A DNA stretch of 64,000 bases from Meridianimarinicoccus aquatilis (lineage in GTDB: Bacteria; Pseudomonadota; Alphaproteobacteria; Rhodobacterales; Rhodobacteraceae), in assembly GCF_004358675.1 (NCBI RefSeq), contig NZ_SMZO01000003.1:90795-154794 (forward strand), in the 5' to 3' direction. The position numbers were made by a program, and so were the translations under genes. Positions 52,946 through 62,675 of this stretch are shown piece after piece. The number at the start of each line of letters is the position of its first letter. Within the stretch, counting starts at the first letter, position 1. The notes under the pieces were generated by a model. It saw only the letters and a list, made by a program, of their open reading frames with translations, was not told the origin of the DNA and did not search any database.

Positions 52946-55681
52946 ATGCCGGTCGTCGTTGTCGAGTCCCCCGCGAAAGCCAAGACGATCAATAAGTATC
53001 TCGGCGACCAGTTTACTGTTTTGGCGTCCTATGGGCACGTGCGCGACCTTCCTCCAAAAGACGGGTCCGTTGATACCGATCATGATTTCGAGATGATCTG
53101 GGAAATCGCCGCCGATAGCCGTAAACACGTCAAAGCCATCGCCGACGCATTGGCGGAAGATGACGCCCTCATCCTTGCAACCGACCCCGATCGCGAGGGC
53201 GAAGCGATCAGCTGGCATCTTCAAGAGGCTCTGACCAAGCGAAAAGCGATCAAGAAGACGACCGAAGTTAGTCGTGTTGTCTTCAATGCGATCACCAAAT
53301 CCGCGGTGACCGAGGCGATGAAGGCCCCCCGCCAAGTCGATATGGAATTGGTTCAGGCCTATCTCGCCCGCCGCGCACTCGACTATCTTGTGGGGTTCAA
53401 CCTCAGCCCGGTTCTGTGGCGCAAGCTGCCCGGTGCGAAATCTGCCGGACGGGTGCAATCTGTATGCCTGCGCATCATCGTCGAACGCGAGATGGAAATC
53501 GAAGCGTTCAATCCGCGCGAATACTGGTCTGTCCGCGCCGTATTGGAAACGCCTCGCGGCCAAACATTTACCGCGCGCCTGACAACTCTGGGCGGCAAAA
53601 AGCTGGACAAGTTCGATCTGGCGACGTCAGAGGCTGCTGAACTCGCGGTACAGGCCGTGTCCTCTCGTGCGCTGTCTGTTCTGTCGGTCGAGGCAAAGCC
53701 GGGCAACCGCAACCCTGCCCCTCCATTCATGACCTCCACCCTGCAACAGGAAGCCAGCCGCAAGTTCGGCTTCGGCGCGCGCCACACCATGAGCGCGGCA
53801 CAGCGCCTTTATGAGGCAGGGCATATCACCTACATGCGGACCGATGGGATCGACATGGCACCCGAGGCGGTAACCGCCGCGCGCGACGCGATCAAGGGTC
53901 GCTACGGCGACAGCTATCTGCCAAGCTCGCCGCGCATTTACAAGAACAAGGCCAAGAACGCGCAAGAGGCGCACGAGTGTATTCGCCCAACTGACTTGTC
54001 CCAAGACGCAGCCGATCTGCGTATTTCTGACCCGGACCAAAGCAAGCTTTACGACATGATCTGGAAGCGGACCATTGCCAGCCAAATGGCTGCTGCGCGA
54101 CTGGAACGCACGACCATTGATGTCGGCAGCAAAGACGAACAGGTCGTTTTGCGCGCCACAGGACAGGTCATCATGTTTGACGGCTTTCTCAAAGTGTATG
54201 AAGAAGGCCGCGATGACGTCGGCGATGAAGACGATGCGCGTTTGCCGCAAGTCGCCGAAGGCGATGCGCTGAAATCCTTCGGCGGTGCGCTTCAATCCGA
54301 TTATGACAAGGCCAGTGGAAACACCGATGCCGTGGCCGAGGCCCGCAAAAGCTCTGCCGCGATCCTGTCGGATGATGGCGGGGTCCTTGGCCAACAGCAC
54401 TTCACCCAGCCGCCGCCACGCTACACCGAAGCATCGCTTGTGAAGCGGATGGAAGAACTGGGAATCGGCCGCCCGTCCACCTATGCATCGATCGTGACAA
54501 CGATTCAGGATCGCGGTTATGTCGTGAAAGACGGAAACCGGCTGATCCCAGAAGACAAAGGGCGGTTGGTGACGGCCTTCCTCGTCAACTATTTCCGCAA
54601 ATATGTCGGCTATGATTTCACCGCCGATCTCGAAAGCCAGCTGGACGATGTGTCAGCGGGCGAGCGGGATTATAAAGAAGTACTGCACCAATTCTGGCAC
54701 GACTTTTCTGCGGCGATTGCGGAAACGGCTGAGTTGCGCATCACCGAGGTGCTGGAAAAGATCAACGAAGTGCTGGAACCGCATCTGTTCCCGCCAAAGC
54801 CAGACGGGTCTGACCCGCGCTTATGCCCGAACTGCGGCAAGGGCCGCTTGTCCATGCGCACGGCACGGTCCGGGGGCGCCTTCATCGGGTGCTCAAGCTA
54901 TCCGGAATGCCGTTACACCCGCCCGTTTGGCCCCCCCGGAATGGAAGACACCGATTCCGGAGGCATCCCCCCAGAAGGTAAGTTGCTGGGCGAGGATCAG
55001 GGCGACAATATCTATGCCCACAAAGGGCGTTTTGGCCCCTATGTTCAGCGCGGCGAAGTGACGGAAGAAAACAAGAAGCCGCCGCGCCAGTCGATCCCCA
55101 AGGATTGGCCAACAGAGCAGATCGACTTGGAAAAAGCGTTAAAATTGCTCAGCCTGCCCCGCGAAATCGGCCCGCACCCCGAAGACGGGGTCACCATCTG
55201 GGCGAATATCGGGCGTTATGGGCCTTACCTCAAGCACGCCGAATCGATCAGCCACAAGGGCGGTACGAACGCTAATCTTGAAGACGTGGACGAAGTCTTC
55301 ACCGTCGGCATGAACCGCGCGGTCGAAGTTTTGGCGTCGAAACCGAAACGCGGCAAACCTGCCCCGACAACGCCGCTCAAGGAACTTGGCGAGCATCCTG
55401 ATGGCGGTGCTGTCAACGTGATGAAGGGCCGCTACGGGCCTTACGTCAAATGGGAAAAGATAAACGCAACTCTTCCCAAAGAACTTGATCCCGAAGGCAT
55501 TACGCTGGAACAGGCATTGCCGATCCTTGCCGAACGGGCAGCCAAGTCTGGCACCAAAAGAAAAGCCGCCCCAAAGAAGAAGCCGGCCGCGAAAAAGACC
55601 GCCGCCAAAAAGACCACTGCAAAAAAGACCACTGCCAAGAAACCGGCAGCAAAGAAGGCTGCGCCGAAAGAAACTGAGTGA
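52946..55681 (+). CDS. topA: DNA topoisomerase I
   Basis: A 911-residue type IA topoisomerase that relaxes negative supercoils. The Toprim domain has VVVESPAKAKTINKYLG and TDPDREGEAISWH; the catalytic Tyr is Y296 in HITYMRTDG; a C4 zinc finger CPNCGKG..FIGCSSYPEC follows at about 629-655. Then come three topoisomerase-C repeats marked by GRFGPYVQ, GRYGPYLK and GRYGPYVK, and a C-terminal tail of Lys-Ala-Thr repeats (about 868-905) that probably binds DNA. The last 40 codons are strongly AAG/AAA-biased. Confidence 0.97.
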   Translation: MPVVVVESPAKAKTINKYLGDQFTVLASYGHVRDLPPKDGSVDTDHDFEMIWEIAADSRKHVKAIADALAEDDALILATDPDREGEAISWHLQEALTKRKAIKKTTEVSRVVFNAITKSAVTEAMKAPRQVDMELVQAYLARRALDYLVGFNLSPVLWRKLPGAKSAGRVQSVCLRIIVEREMEIEAFNPREYWSVRAVLETPRGQTFTARLTTLGGKKLDKFDLATSEAAELAVQAVSSRALSVLSVEAKPGNRNPAPPFMTSTLQQEASRKFGFGARHTMSAAQRLYEAGHITYMRTDGIDMAPEAVTAARDAIKGRYGDSYLPSSPRIYKNKAKNAQEAHECIRPTDLSQDAADLRISDPDQSKLYDMIWKRTIASQMAAARLERTTIDVGSKDEQVVLRATGQVIMFDGFLKVYEEGRDDVGDEDDARLPQVAEGDALKSFGGALQSDYDKASGNTDAVAEARKSSAAILSDDGGVLGQQHFTQPPPRYTEASLVKRMEELGIGRPSTYASIVTTIQDRGYVVKDGNRLIPEDKGRLVTAFLVNYFRKYVGYDFTADLESQLDDVSAGERDYKEVLHQFWHDFSAAIAETAELRITEVLEKINEVLEPHLFPPKPDGSDPRLCPNCGKGRLSMRTARSGGAFIGCSSYPECRYTRPFGPPGMEDTDSGGIPPEGKLLGEDQGDNIYAHKGRFGPYVQRGEVTEENKKPPRQSIPKDWPTEQIDLEKALKLLSLPREIGPHPEDGVTIWANIGRYGPYLKHAESISHKGGTNANLEDVDEVFTVGMNRAVEVLASKPKRGKPAPTTPLKELGEHPDGGAVNVMKGRYGPYVKWEKINATLPKELDPEGITLEQALPILAERAAKSGTKRKAAPKKKPAAKKTAAKKTTAKKTTAKKPAAKKAAPKETE

Positions 55682-55688
55682 CCCAAAG

Positions 55689-55706
55689 GGGCAGCGCAGG
55701 CTGCCC
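55689..55706 (+). terminator. Hairpin after topA
   Basis: GGGCAGC/GCTGCCC, 7-bp perfect stem with a GCAG loop, eight bases after the topA stop. Confidence 0.5.
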
Positions 55707-55711
55707 ACAAC

Positions 55712-55732
55712 GCCGCTGCGCTGCGGCATTTT
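55712..55732 (+). terminator. Probable Rho-independent terminator of topA
   Basis: Stem GCCGC/GCGGC with a 6-base loop, followed by ATTTTG. With the preceding hairpin it gives a double 3' end between topA and the CoA-transferase operon. Confidence 0.6.
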
Positions 55733-55792
55733 GTTGACAGCACATTGGCGCAACGTCACAAAGTCAGCAGATTGCTGGAAGGAAAAATTCTG

Positions 55793-56497
55793 ATGAAGAA
55801 AGTGTACGGCACGGCAGCAGAGGCTCTCGACGGGCTGTTGTTCGACGGCATGCTAATCGCGGCTGGCGGTTTCGGCCTGTGCGGCATCCCCGAGCTTCTG
55901 ATCGACGCGATCCGCGAGGCGGGCACCAAAGATCTCACGGTGGCCTCGAATAACGCTGGAGTCGATGATTTCGGATTGGGTGTTCTTTTGCAGACGCGCC
56001 AAGTGAAAAAAATGATGTCGTCCTACGTGGGCGAAAACGCTGAATTCATGCGGCAATATCTGTCGGGCGAGCTGGAACTGGAGTTCAACCCACAAGGCAC
56101 GCTGGCCGAACGGATGCGCGCCGGCGGCTGCGGCATCCCAGGTTTTTACACCAAGACCGGTGTCGGCACCGTCATTGCCGAGGGCAAGGAAGTGAAGCAA
56201 TTCCACGGCGAAGATTACATCCTCGAAGAGGGTATTTTTGCTGATCTGAGCATCGTGAAGGCCTGGAAAGCAGACGACACTGGCAACCTGGTGTTCCGAA
56301 AGACAGCCCGCAATTTCAACCCGCCTGCAGCCATGTGCGGGAAGGTTTGCATCGCTGAGGTCGAAGAAATCGTGCCCCGCGGCGAGTTAGACCCTGACGG
56401 GATCCACCTGCCCGGCATCTATGTGCACCGCATCGTCCAAGGCGCGCACGAGAAACGCATCGAACAGCGCACGACGCGCAAGCGCGAGGAGGCATAA
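55793..56497 (+). CDS. scoA: 3-oxoacid CoA-transferase subunit A
   Basis: A 234-residue class I CoA-transferase alpha subunit: KKVYGTAAEALDGLLFDGM, the CoA-binding GGFGLCGIPELLIDAI (matching GGFGLCGIPE of the family) and NNAGVDDFGLGVLL. With subunit B it transfers CoA from succinyl-CoA to acetoacetate. The ATG at 55793 follows a GGAAGGA site; the longer frame starting at 55745 runs into the candidate promoter. One base separates its stop from scoB. Confidence 0.95.
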   Translation: MKKVYGTAAEALDGLLFDGMLIAAGGFGLCGIPELLIDAIREAGTKDLTVASNNAGVDDFGLGVLLQTRQVKKMMSSYVGENAEFMRQYLSGELELEFNPQGTLAERMRAGGCGIPGFYTKTGVGTVIAEGKEVKQFHGEDYILEEGIFADLSIVKAWKADDTGNLVFRKTARNFNPPAAMCGKVCIAEVEEIVPRGELDPDGIHLPGIYVHRIVQGAHEKRIEQRTTRKREEA

Positions 56498-57124
56498 ATG
56501 CCCTGGGATCGTAATCAGATGGCCGCCCGCGCGGCACAGGAACTCGAAGACGGAATGTATGTGAACCTCGGCATCGGCATCCCGACGCTGGTCGCCAATT
56601 ATGTCGGCGACAAGGACATCACGCTGCAATCCGAAAACGGAATGCTGGGCATGGGCCCATTCCCGTTTGAGGGCGAAGAAGACGCTGACCTGATTAATGC
56701 TGGCAAGCAAACCATCACCGAATTGGCGCGCACATCGTATTTCGACAGTGCGCAATCGTTTGGTATGATTCGCGGCGGAAAGATCGCGGCGGCCATTCTT
56801 GGCGCGATGGAGGTTGCCGAAAACGGTGATTTGGCGAACTGGATGATTCCGGGCAAGCTGGTCAAAGGCATGGGCGGCGCGATGGATCTTGTTGCCGGCG
56901 TCGGCAAAGTCATCGTCGTGATGGATCACACCAACAAGCATGGCGACAGCAAGGTTCTGAAGGCCTGCACACTGCCGTTGACCGGCACGGGCGTCGTGGA
57001 CAGGATCATCACAAACCTTGGCGTGCTTGATGTGGTCGAAGGTGGCCTGAAGATCATAGAAACCGCCGATGGCGTGACCGAAGACGAACTGCGCGCCGCG
57101 ACCGAGGCCACGATAGTCGACTAG
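56498..57124 (+). CDS. scoB: 3-oxoacid CoA-transferase subunit B
   Basis: A 208-residue beta subunit. The catalytic Glu is in the SENGMLGMGPFP block, preceded by YVNLGIGIPTLVANY; GGKIAAAILGAMEVAENGDLAN and KVIVVMDHTNKHG are family-typical. It acts as a heterotetramer with ScoA in ketone-body or branched/aromatic breakdown. A strong terminator follows. Confidence 0.96.
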   Translation: MPWDRNQMAARAAQELEDGMYVNLGIGIPTLVANYVGDKDITLQSENGMLGMGPFPFEGEEDADLINAGKQTITELARTSYFDSAQSFGMIRGGKIAAAILGAMEVAENGDLANWMIPGKLVKGMGGAMDLVAGVGKVIVVMDHTNKHGDSKVLKACTLPLTGTGVVDRIITNLGVLDVVEGGLKIIETADGVTEDELRAATEATIVD

Positions 57125-57152
57125 TCACCCTTCATTCTGCACACGAATTGGT

Positions 57153-57178
57153 CCCGCCCCTTCCAAGGGCGGGGTTTT
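57153..57178 (+). terminator. Rho-independent terminator after scoB
   Basis: Stem CCCGCCC/GGGCGGG with a 7-base loop, then GTTTT. It lies 28 bases after the scoB stop and is the clearest intrinsic terminator in the window. Confidence 0.85.
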
Positions 57179-57227
57179 CCATGTCCGGCGACTGGCCAAT
57201 GCGCCCTATCGGACCTAAGTGCTTGAT

Positions 57228-59645
57228 ATGATCCATTCCCCCGCGCCATTGCCCGACCCTCTGCAAGAGTGGCTGAACGCCCGCGGCTGGGCTCTGCATC
57301 CACATCAACAAGCAATGCTGGACGCGGCGCAAGACCCGGCCACGCTCTTGATCGCGCCTACAGGTGGTGGCAAAACGCTGTCGGGCTTTCTTCCCACCTT
57401 GGCGGAACTAACGGCGGAGCCCCGCGCAGGGCTACACACACTGTACGTCAGTCCACTAAAGGCCCTTGCGGCGGACATTCGCCGCAACCTGCAAACCCCG
57501 ATAGCGGAGGCAGGTTTGCCCATCCGGGTGGAGGACCGTACCGGCGACACATCCGCCAGCGCGCGCAAGCGGCAACGCGCCGACCCGCCGCATATTCTGC
57601 TCACGACGCCAGAAAGCCTGGCCCTGTTGCTCAGCTATGAAGACGCGCCGCGCATATTTGCCGGGCTGCAACGGGTAGTGGTGGATGAGATACACGCGCT
57701 GGCCGAAAGCAAACGGGGCGATCAATTGATGCTGGCACTGTCACGGTTGCAAGCGCTTTGCCCCGATTTGCGCCGCGTCGGACTATCGGCAACCGTTGAA
57801 GACCCGGACGCCATCGCTCGCTATCTGGCATATCACCCTGATCCTTGCCGCGTTTTGTTGGCCGATCCCGGCCCAACCCCAGATATTGCGCTTTTGGATG
57901 TCCCGCAGAGCCCCCCTTGGGCGGGCGGCGGCGGGCGCTATGCGATCCCCGCCGTGCTAGAGGCGATCGAAGCGCATCGCACGACGCTGATTTTTCACAA
58001 CACCCGGGCACAGGCTGAACTCTTCTTTCATGATCTTTGGCTCGCCAATTCAAAGGCTTTGCCCATCGGGATTCACCACGGCTCGCTGTCCCGTGAACAG
58101 CGCACACGCGTTGAAGACGCGATGGTTGCCGGTGACCTGCGCGCCATCGTCTGTACCGGAAGCCTTGATCTGGGGATCGACTGGGGCGATGTGGATCTGG
58201 TCATCCAGGTTGGCGCACCCAAGAACATCAAGCGGTTGGTGCAACGGATCGGTCGCGCCAATCACCGGTACAACGCCCCGTCCAAAGCGCGGTTGGTGCC
58301 TGCGAACCGGTTCGAGTTGGTCGAATGTCACGCTGCACTAGATGCCGTGCGCGAGGGAACCCTTGATGGCGAGCCGCGCGGCGATGGTCCGCGCGATGTT
58401 CTGTGTCAGCACATTCTCATCGCCGCCTGCGCCGGGCCGTTTCATGCGGATGCCCTGTTTGCCCAAGTAACAAGCGTCGGCGCTTATGCGTCGCTGGACA
58501 GAGAAGGATTCGACGCCTGCCTCGATTTTTGTGCCACTGGAGGATACGCACTGCGCAGCTATGACCGGTGGCAAAGGCTGGTGCAGCGACCGGATGGCCT
58601 ATGGCAGTTGCGCGACCCACGCGCCGCCCGCCAAATACGCATGAATATCGGTACGATCATGGACACCGACACCCTGAAAGTGCGCATGCGCGGACGCGGT
58701 GGTGCCCCCCTTGGCGAGGTGGAAGAGGCCTTTGCCGCAACGCTGACCCCTGGCGACACCTTCCTGATTGGCGGGCAGATCGTCCGCTATGAGGGCCTGC
58801 GAGAAATGACCGTTGAAGTGTCGCGCCGGGGCGGAACCACGCCAAAGATCGCCACCTTCATGGGAACCAAGTTTGCGACATCGACAAGGCTCACCGAACG
58901 TATTCTCGATATGTTTCAGCAAGATGACTGGCCGCGCCTGCCGGGTCACACCCGCGACTGGCTCCACTTGCAACGACGCATCTCGCGATTGCCGCGCGGG
59001 GACCGCCTTTTGATCGAGAGCTTTCCCTATGACGGTCGACCGCACACCTGCATTTATGGATTTGCAGGGCGCAACGCGATGCAAACCCTCGGGCTGCTGG
59101 TCACACAGAAAATGGAAGACCTCGGCCTCGGTCCCTTGGGGTTCACAGCCACCGACTATGCCGTGCTGGTATGGTCAGTCGACCCGATCGATGATCCCGC
59201 CCCCCTGTTCGAAGGAGAGGACCTGCGCGCCGGTTTCGAAACATGGCTCGCCGGGAACGCCGTTATGAAACGCACATTCAAGGCATCGGCGGTCATATCA
59301 GGGCTGATTGACCGGCAATCGCCCGGAAAACGGAAGACGGGTCGGCAAGCGACCTTTTCATCCGACATCCTGTACGACACTTTGCGCAAGTATGATCCAG
59401 ATCACCTGTTGCTACAGATCACCCGCGAAGAGGCACGGCGCGGTCTCGTTGATTTTGGGCGCATCGAAGACATGATCATTCGCACGCGCGGGCGGGTCGA
59501 TCATGTGCAACTCGGCCGTGTTACGCCGTTGGCTGCCCCCTTGATGTTGGAACCAAACCGCGTGCCAGTAAAAGGCGCCGGGCAGGAAAGAATACTCGCC
59601 GAAGCCGCGCAAAAGTTGATCAAGGCCGCCGGACTTCCTGCGTGA
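57228..59645 (+). CDS. Ligase-associated Lhr-like DEXH-box helicase
   Basis: An 805-residue superfamily 2 helicase. Walker A APTGGGKT, DEIH box VVDEIHAL, motif III LSATVED, motif V LDLGIDWGDVDLV and motif VI QRIGRANHR are present, followed by a winged helix and the long Lhr core extension. The length marks the bacterial short Lhr that occurs with an ATP-dependent DNA ligase, an exonuclease and PdeM in a DNA repair cluster. Here pdeM follows, but ligase and exonuclease genes are not adjacent. The ATG at 57228 is chosen; a GTG three codons earlier is possible. Confidence 0.93.
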   Translation: MIHSPAPLPDPLQEWLNARGWALHPHQQAMLDAAQDPATLLIAPTGGGKTLSGFLPTLAELTAEPRAGLHTLYVSPLKALAADIRRNLQTPIAEAGLPIRVEDRTGDTSASARKRQRADPPHILLTTPESLALLLSYEDAPRIFAGLQRVVVDEIHALAESKRGDQLMLALSRLQALCPDLRRVGLSATVEDPDAIARYLAYHPDPCRVLLADPGPTPDIALLDVPQSPPWAGGGGRYAIPAVLEAIEAHRTTLIFHNTRAQAELFFHDLWLANSKALPIGIHHGSLSREQRTRVEDAMVAGDLRAIVCTGSLDLGIDWGDVDLVIQVGAPKNIKRLVQRIGRANHRYNAPSKARLVPANRFELVECHAALDAVREGTLDGEPRGDGPRDVLCQHILIAACAGPFHADALFAQVTSVGAYASLDREGFDACLDFCATGGYALRSYDRWQRLVQRPDGLWQLRDPRAARQIRMNIGTIMDTDTLKVRMRGRGGAPLGEVEEAFAATLTPGDTFLIGGQIVRYEGLREMTVEVSRRGGTTPKIATFMGTKFATSTRLTERILDMFQQDDWPRLPGHTRDWLHLQRRISRLPRGDRLLIESFPYDGRPHTCIYGFAGRNAMQTLGLLVTQKMEDLGLGPLGFTATDYAVLVWSVDPIDDPAPLFEGEDLRAGFETWLAGNAVMKRTFKASAVISGLIDRQSPGKRKTGRQATFSSDILYDTLRKYDPDHLLLQITREEARRGLVDFGRIEDMIIRTRGRVDHVQLGRVTPLAAPLMLEPNRVPVKGAGQERILAEAAQKLIKAAGLPA

Positions 59646-59701
59646 TCACTCTCTGATTGGGCCAACATCAACGGGTATCGACTTCAAAATACACGATCGG
59701 C

Positions 59702-59722
59702 AGCCGAATAGTCTGTTCGGCT
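59702..59722 (+). terminator. Hairpin between the Lhr-like gene and pdeM
   Basis: Perfect 7-bp stem AGCCGAA/TTCGGCT with a TAGTCTG loop, 56 bases after the helicase stop. No U-run follows. The rest of the 272-base gap to pdeM is AT-richer and holds no gene I can see. Confidence 0.4.
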
Positions 59723-59917
59723 CCGCTCCTCTCGGGTTCCTTGTCCTTAGTACATCTCGCGAGGGATGCTCCTTTTTCACTAAAATCGTGGGAGCCAGAA
59801 CTATCCTGCTAGAACTCGGCTGGTAGAATTTGTGACAGTGCCCGGTCTGTTCTCAAAAGCAACAAACGCATCCATACTCATCTTGCATAAACGATAGAAT
59901 TCATGTGTGAACAGAGC

Positions 59918-60634
59918 ATGAACCACTATGCTTTCACGTTCCGCGGGGCGGCGCTTCGGGCCTTGCCATCTGGGGCCCTATGGTGGCCCGATGAAAGCAT
60001 GCTTTGCGTGTCGGACCTGCATTTCGGCAAGTCGGAACGCGTGGCGCGCCGAACGGGCAACATTCTACCGCCCTATGATGGGCATGAAACCTTGGCCCGG
60101 CTTGATGCGGATCTGGCGGAAACGGCCGCACAAAATGTGATCTGCTTGGGCGACAGTTTTGACGACATATCGGCAGCAGCGCAGCTCCCGACAGAGTTGA
60201 ATGATTGGCTCGCCCGCCTGATCACGGTGCGGGACTGGGTGTGGATAGAGGGCAACCACGATCCCGGTCCTCTCGGCCTGCCGGGACGGCATGCGCCGTC
60301 GGCAAACATCGGACCGCTGCATTTTCGGCACATTGCCATGCCGGACACCGAGAGCGAAGTATCCGGGCATTTTCACCCCAAAGCTCGCTTCGGCTTCAAA
60401 GGTGGTACCGTAAGCCGGGCCTGTTTCTTAATTGATTCGCAGCGCATCGTGATGCCCGCCTATGGAACCTACACAGGCGGCTTGTGGACCACGGACCCTG
60501 TCCTCATGGCTTTGATGAAGCCAGACGCCATCGCGGTTCTGACGGGACCCAACGCCCAGGCCATTCCAATGCCTCGGCAACGAAGCCATCCTCGCACTCG
60601 CACCCTTCGCGCTGGGGTAAAGCGAAATGCATGA
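59918..60634 (+). CDS. pdeM: Ligase-associated DNA damage response endonuclease PdeM
   Basis: A 238-residue calcineurin-like metallophosphoesterase. Metal motifs: VSDLHFGK, LGDSFDD, EGNHDPG and SGHFHPK. PdeM is predicted to act in DNA repair with the Lhr-like helicase encoded upstream. Start choice is between ATG 59903 and 59918; the latter gives the family N terminus MNHYAFTF. The family sequence appears to end near AIPMPR; the last roughly 18 basic residues lie next to a decayed IS21 element, so the native C terminus may have been altered by the insertion. Confidence 0.9.
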   Translation: MNHYAFTFRGAALRALPSGALWWPDESMLCVSDLHFGKSERVARRTGNILPPYDGHETLARLDADLAETAAQNVICLGDSFDDISAAAQLPTELNDWLARLITVRDWVWIEGNHDPGPLGLPGRHAPSANIGPLHFRHIAMPDTESEVSGHFHPKARFGFKGGTVSRACFLIDSQRIVMPAYGTYTGGLWTTDPVLMALMKPDAIAVLTGPNAQAIPMPRQRSHPRTRTLRAGVKRNA

Positions 60635-60639
60635 GCACC

Positions 60640-60720
60640 GGCGCGTTCAACCGCCATGCCGGGCATCTTCAGGCTGCGCAGCTTGATGACGATGGCGGCT
60701 CCGGCGGGATCATGACGCAT
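60640..60720 (-). pseudogene. istB fragment (IS21 family)
   Basis: The first 25 or so codons of an IS21 helper ATPase: MRHDPAGAAIVIKLRSLKMP, then GMA, after which similarity ends at the pdeM 3' end. The start overlaps the istA stop, the standard IS21 arrangement. The rest of istB is lost. Confidence 0.75.
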
Positions 60721-61934
60721 GGCGTGTGCCTCCCCGCCGCTTGTCATAGCGCGCGACATTGGCTTCAGGTGCTTTGTTCAGAAAGAGGGCTGCCGACGGT
60801 GTCACATCCGGCCGTCGGTCGGCGTGCCATCCACCAATCTGTGGAGCAGGTGCAGCACATGGGTCTTTAATGGCACCTCCGCCTCCAGGGCCATTTCCAC
60901 GACCCAGAGCACGGCGCGTTCGTCATAAAGCAGGACCAGCGACAGGATATCGACCATTTCACGATCTCCGCCCGGCTTACGCAGCATCAGACACAGCAAT
61001 TAACGGAACACCCTGACATCTTGGTGCAGCACACGCCGTTGCGCAACGCTCCAAGCTGACGATGCGACCGTTCAATGATGCGCTGATGTTCGCAGCCAAC
61101 CAGCCCTCAGCGACGTCGCGCCAAAGGCGTGCTTCCAGCACGACCACCAGCCGTTCGGTGTAAATGTGCAGGCTGACGGGGCGGTTAGCAAAGCTGGCGG
61201 GCACAGAGTAGCGATTGCGATCAAATGCAGTGGCTGGTCATGGCCAGAAAGCATGCGTTCACATCGCGTTGCTTGCCGCGCCTGACCCTGTCCACTGCTG
61301 TCTGCGCGTCCATTTACCTTGGACCAATAGCGGACAATGCCCGCTATCATAGATGTCGCGGCTTAAGATGCCGCCGAACACACTTTGAGCATGCCAGTGG
61401 GCGTCGAACAGCATCCCATGCATCTGCAACAGATATGTCAGGACCAGAAACGCACGGCTGTGTGATAGTTTGATATGAGCGACCTGAAGCTTGATGCGCT
61501 CGCCGCCGACATGGGCCCAATCCTCACTCCAGTCGAATTGGAAAGAACCGCCCGGCGGGCACACCGGCGATGCAAACGTCCGGCGCCCAGTGATGTGCAT
61601 GACCTGCTTTCGATCAGTCGTCCGGGTGCGCAAAGGCCGCCGCGCGTTCATGCGATCCGTCCAAACCAAACTGCACCAAGTCAGCATGCATCTGTTTGGC
61701 CGTGCGCCGATCCTGGCGCGATTTGCGCTGCTCCGTCAGCAACCAGCCTGAAAGTTTCTCTGCGTAGGGGTCCAGCTTGCATGGCCGCGTTCGCACCTGA
61801 AACTACGGTTCAACAATTTCCGCCCCCAGTTACTTCCTGATTGGGTTAAGAAACAGCTCAGTCCGCCGTGAAACTTCGTGAATAGGCATCTTGTCCCGCA
61901 TCGCCCAACGTCGAACAACGCTCATAAATTCCAT
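60710..61934 (-). pseudogene. Decayed IS21-family transposase istA
   Basis: Pieces of one IstA protein can be read in order along the minus strand but in changing frames. They are MEFMSVVRRWAMRDKMPIHE (start at 61934), CKLDPYAEKLSGWLLTEQRK, FQFDWSEDWAHVGGERIKLQ with HWHAQSVFGG, PASFANRPVSLHIYTERLVV, and LRKPGGDREMVDILSLVLLY with THVLHLLHRLVDGTPTDG near the end. At least four frameshifts and several small losses separate them, so no transposase is made. The DDE-domain parts are recognisable, and istB follows in fragment form. Confidence 0.85.
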
Positions 61935-61989
61935 GTCGTTCACTCCAATACCCCCTACACATCCCATCAAAGGCACGGTTGCAGATGGG

Positions 61990-62270
61990 TCAGTTCTTAG
62001 TGACATCCAACAATCCAGCGGTCTTAAAGAAGTTGTAGCCATCCTCTTCGATGAATAGGCCGCATGCATGGCCGACGGATTGCCAGTGCTCATCATTTGG
62101 TCGTGCGGTATCTTTCCTTTTCAAGGCTTTCCGCTTTGAAAAGGCCATCTCGATGAGATTGCGGTGGGGCTGCACTGCGGCAAGAACAATAACACTGCGC
62201 CGACCTGCCGCAGGGCCCGGCCCACACCGGGGCTCGTGCGACTGGATAGATTCTCAGTGATCTTGATGCC
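61990..62270 (-). pseudogene. IS630-family transposase remnant
   Basis: The C-terminal third of an IS630 DDE transposase in two frames: ITENLSSRTSPGVGRALRQV, LLFLPQCSP, then after a frameshift NLIEMAFSKRKALKRKDTAR and FIEEDGYNFFKTAGL before a TGA at 61990. Functional family members have DNLSSHK, LPPYSPDLNPIE and the same ending, so the catalytic Asp is also lost (Glu at that place). It lies directly upstream of the istA ghost. Confidence 0.75.
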
Positions 62271-62615
62271 GCCTTCGCGCCGCGTCTGCACTCGTTGGCG
62301 CGAAACGTAAAGATCAACCATCTCACAGTTAATTGCCTCGGGAGTGCCCTAGAGCCCATCCAGCCGATCATGTCCCAAAAGCCCGATAGCCATTTAGGCG
62401 CACCAATGTCCAAGGAGAGCGTGATGACCAGAGGCCGGGTCGTTTGTGTATGCGAGAATATCGTTACGACAGGCCCGACGGCGGGTTATCGCACCTCAAC
62501 AAGACGCGGATAGCACATCTTTTACCCCGGTATTTGCGCCCAGAACGTGGCATCACAATTTGCCCCCCGCATTGTAGAAGGTTGAGGCGGGGGTCACATG
62601 TATGGAACCGGGGGG
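62271..62615 (+). other. 345 bases without a recognisable gene
   Basis: Possibly further insertion-sequence debris. Short open frames here have no family resemblance. A GC-rich hairpin, CCCCCGC/GCGGGGG with a 16-base loop, is at 62564-62593. Confidence 0.5.
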
Positions 62616-62675
62616 CTCCCGCCCGTCTTCGACATGACACATGTCTCATCCCGTTGGGCCCAGCACCTTCGGTGC
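62616..62675 (-). repeat. Structured intergenic repeat, copy 3
   Basis: On the minus strand: hairpin A GCACC-GAA-GGTGC (extendable by a flanking GGGCCC/GGGCCC pair), the conserved GGGCCCAACGGGATGAG, hairpin B ACATG-TGT-CATGT, and the conserved CGAAGACGGGCGGGAG. Hairpin B differs from the other copies on both sides of the stem. Confidence 0.8.

Noticed and set aside
61475..61840. Plus-strand ORF of 121 codons in the IS region
   Set aside because: Opposite strand of the istA ghost; the minus strand gives clear IstA fragments.
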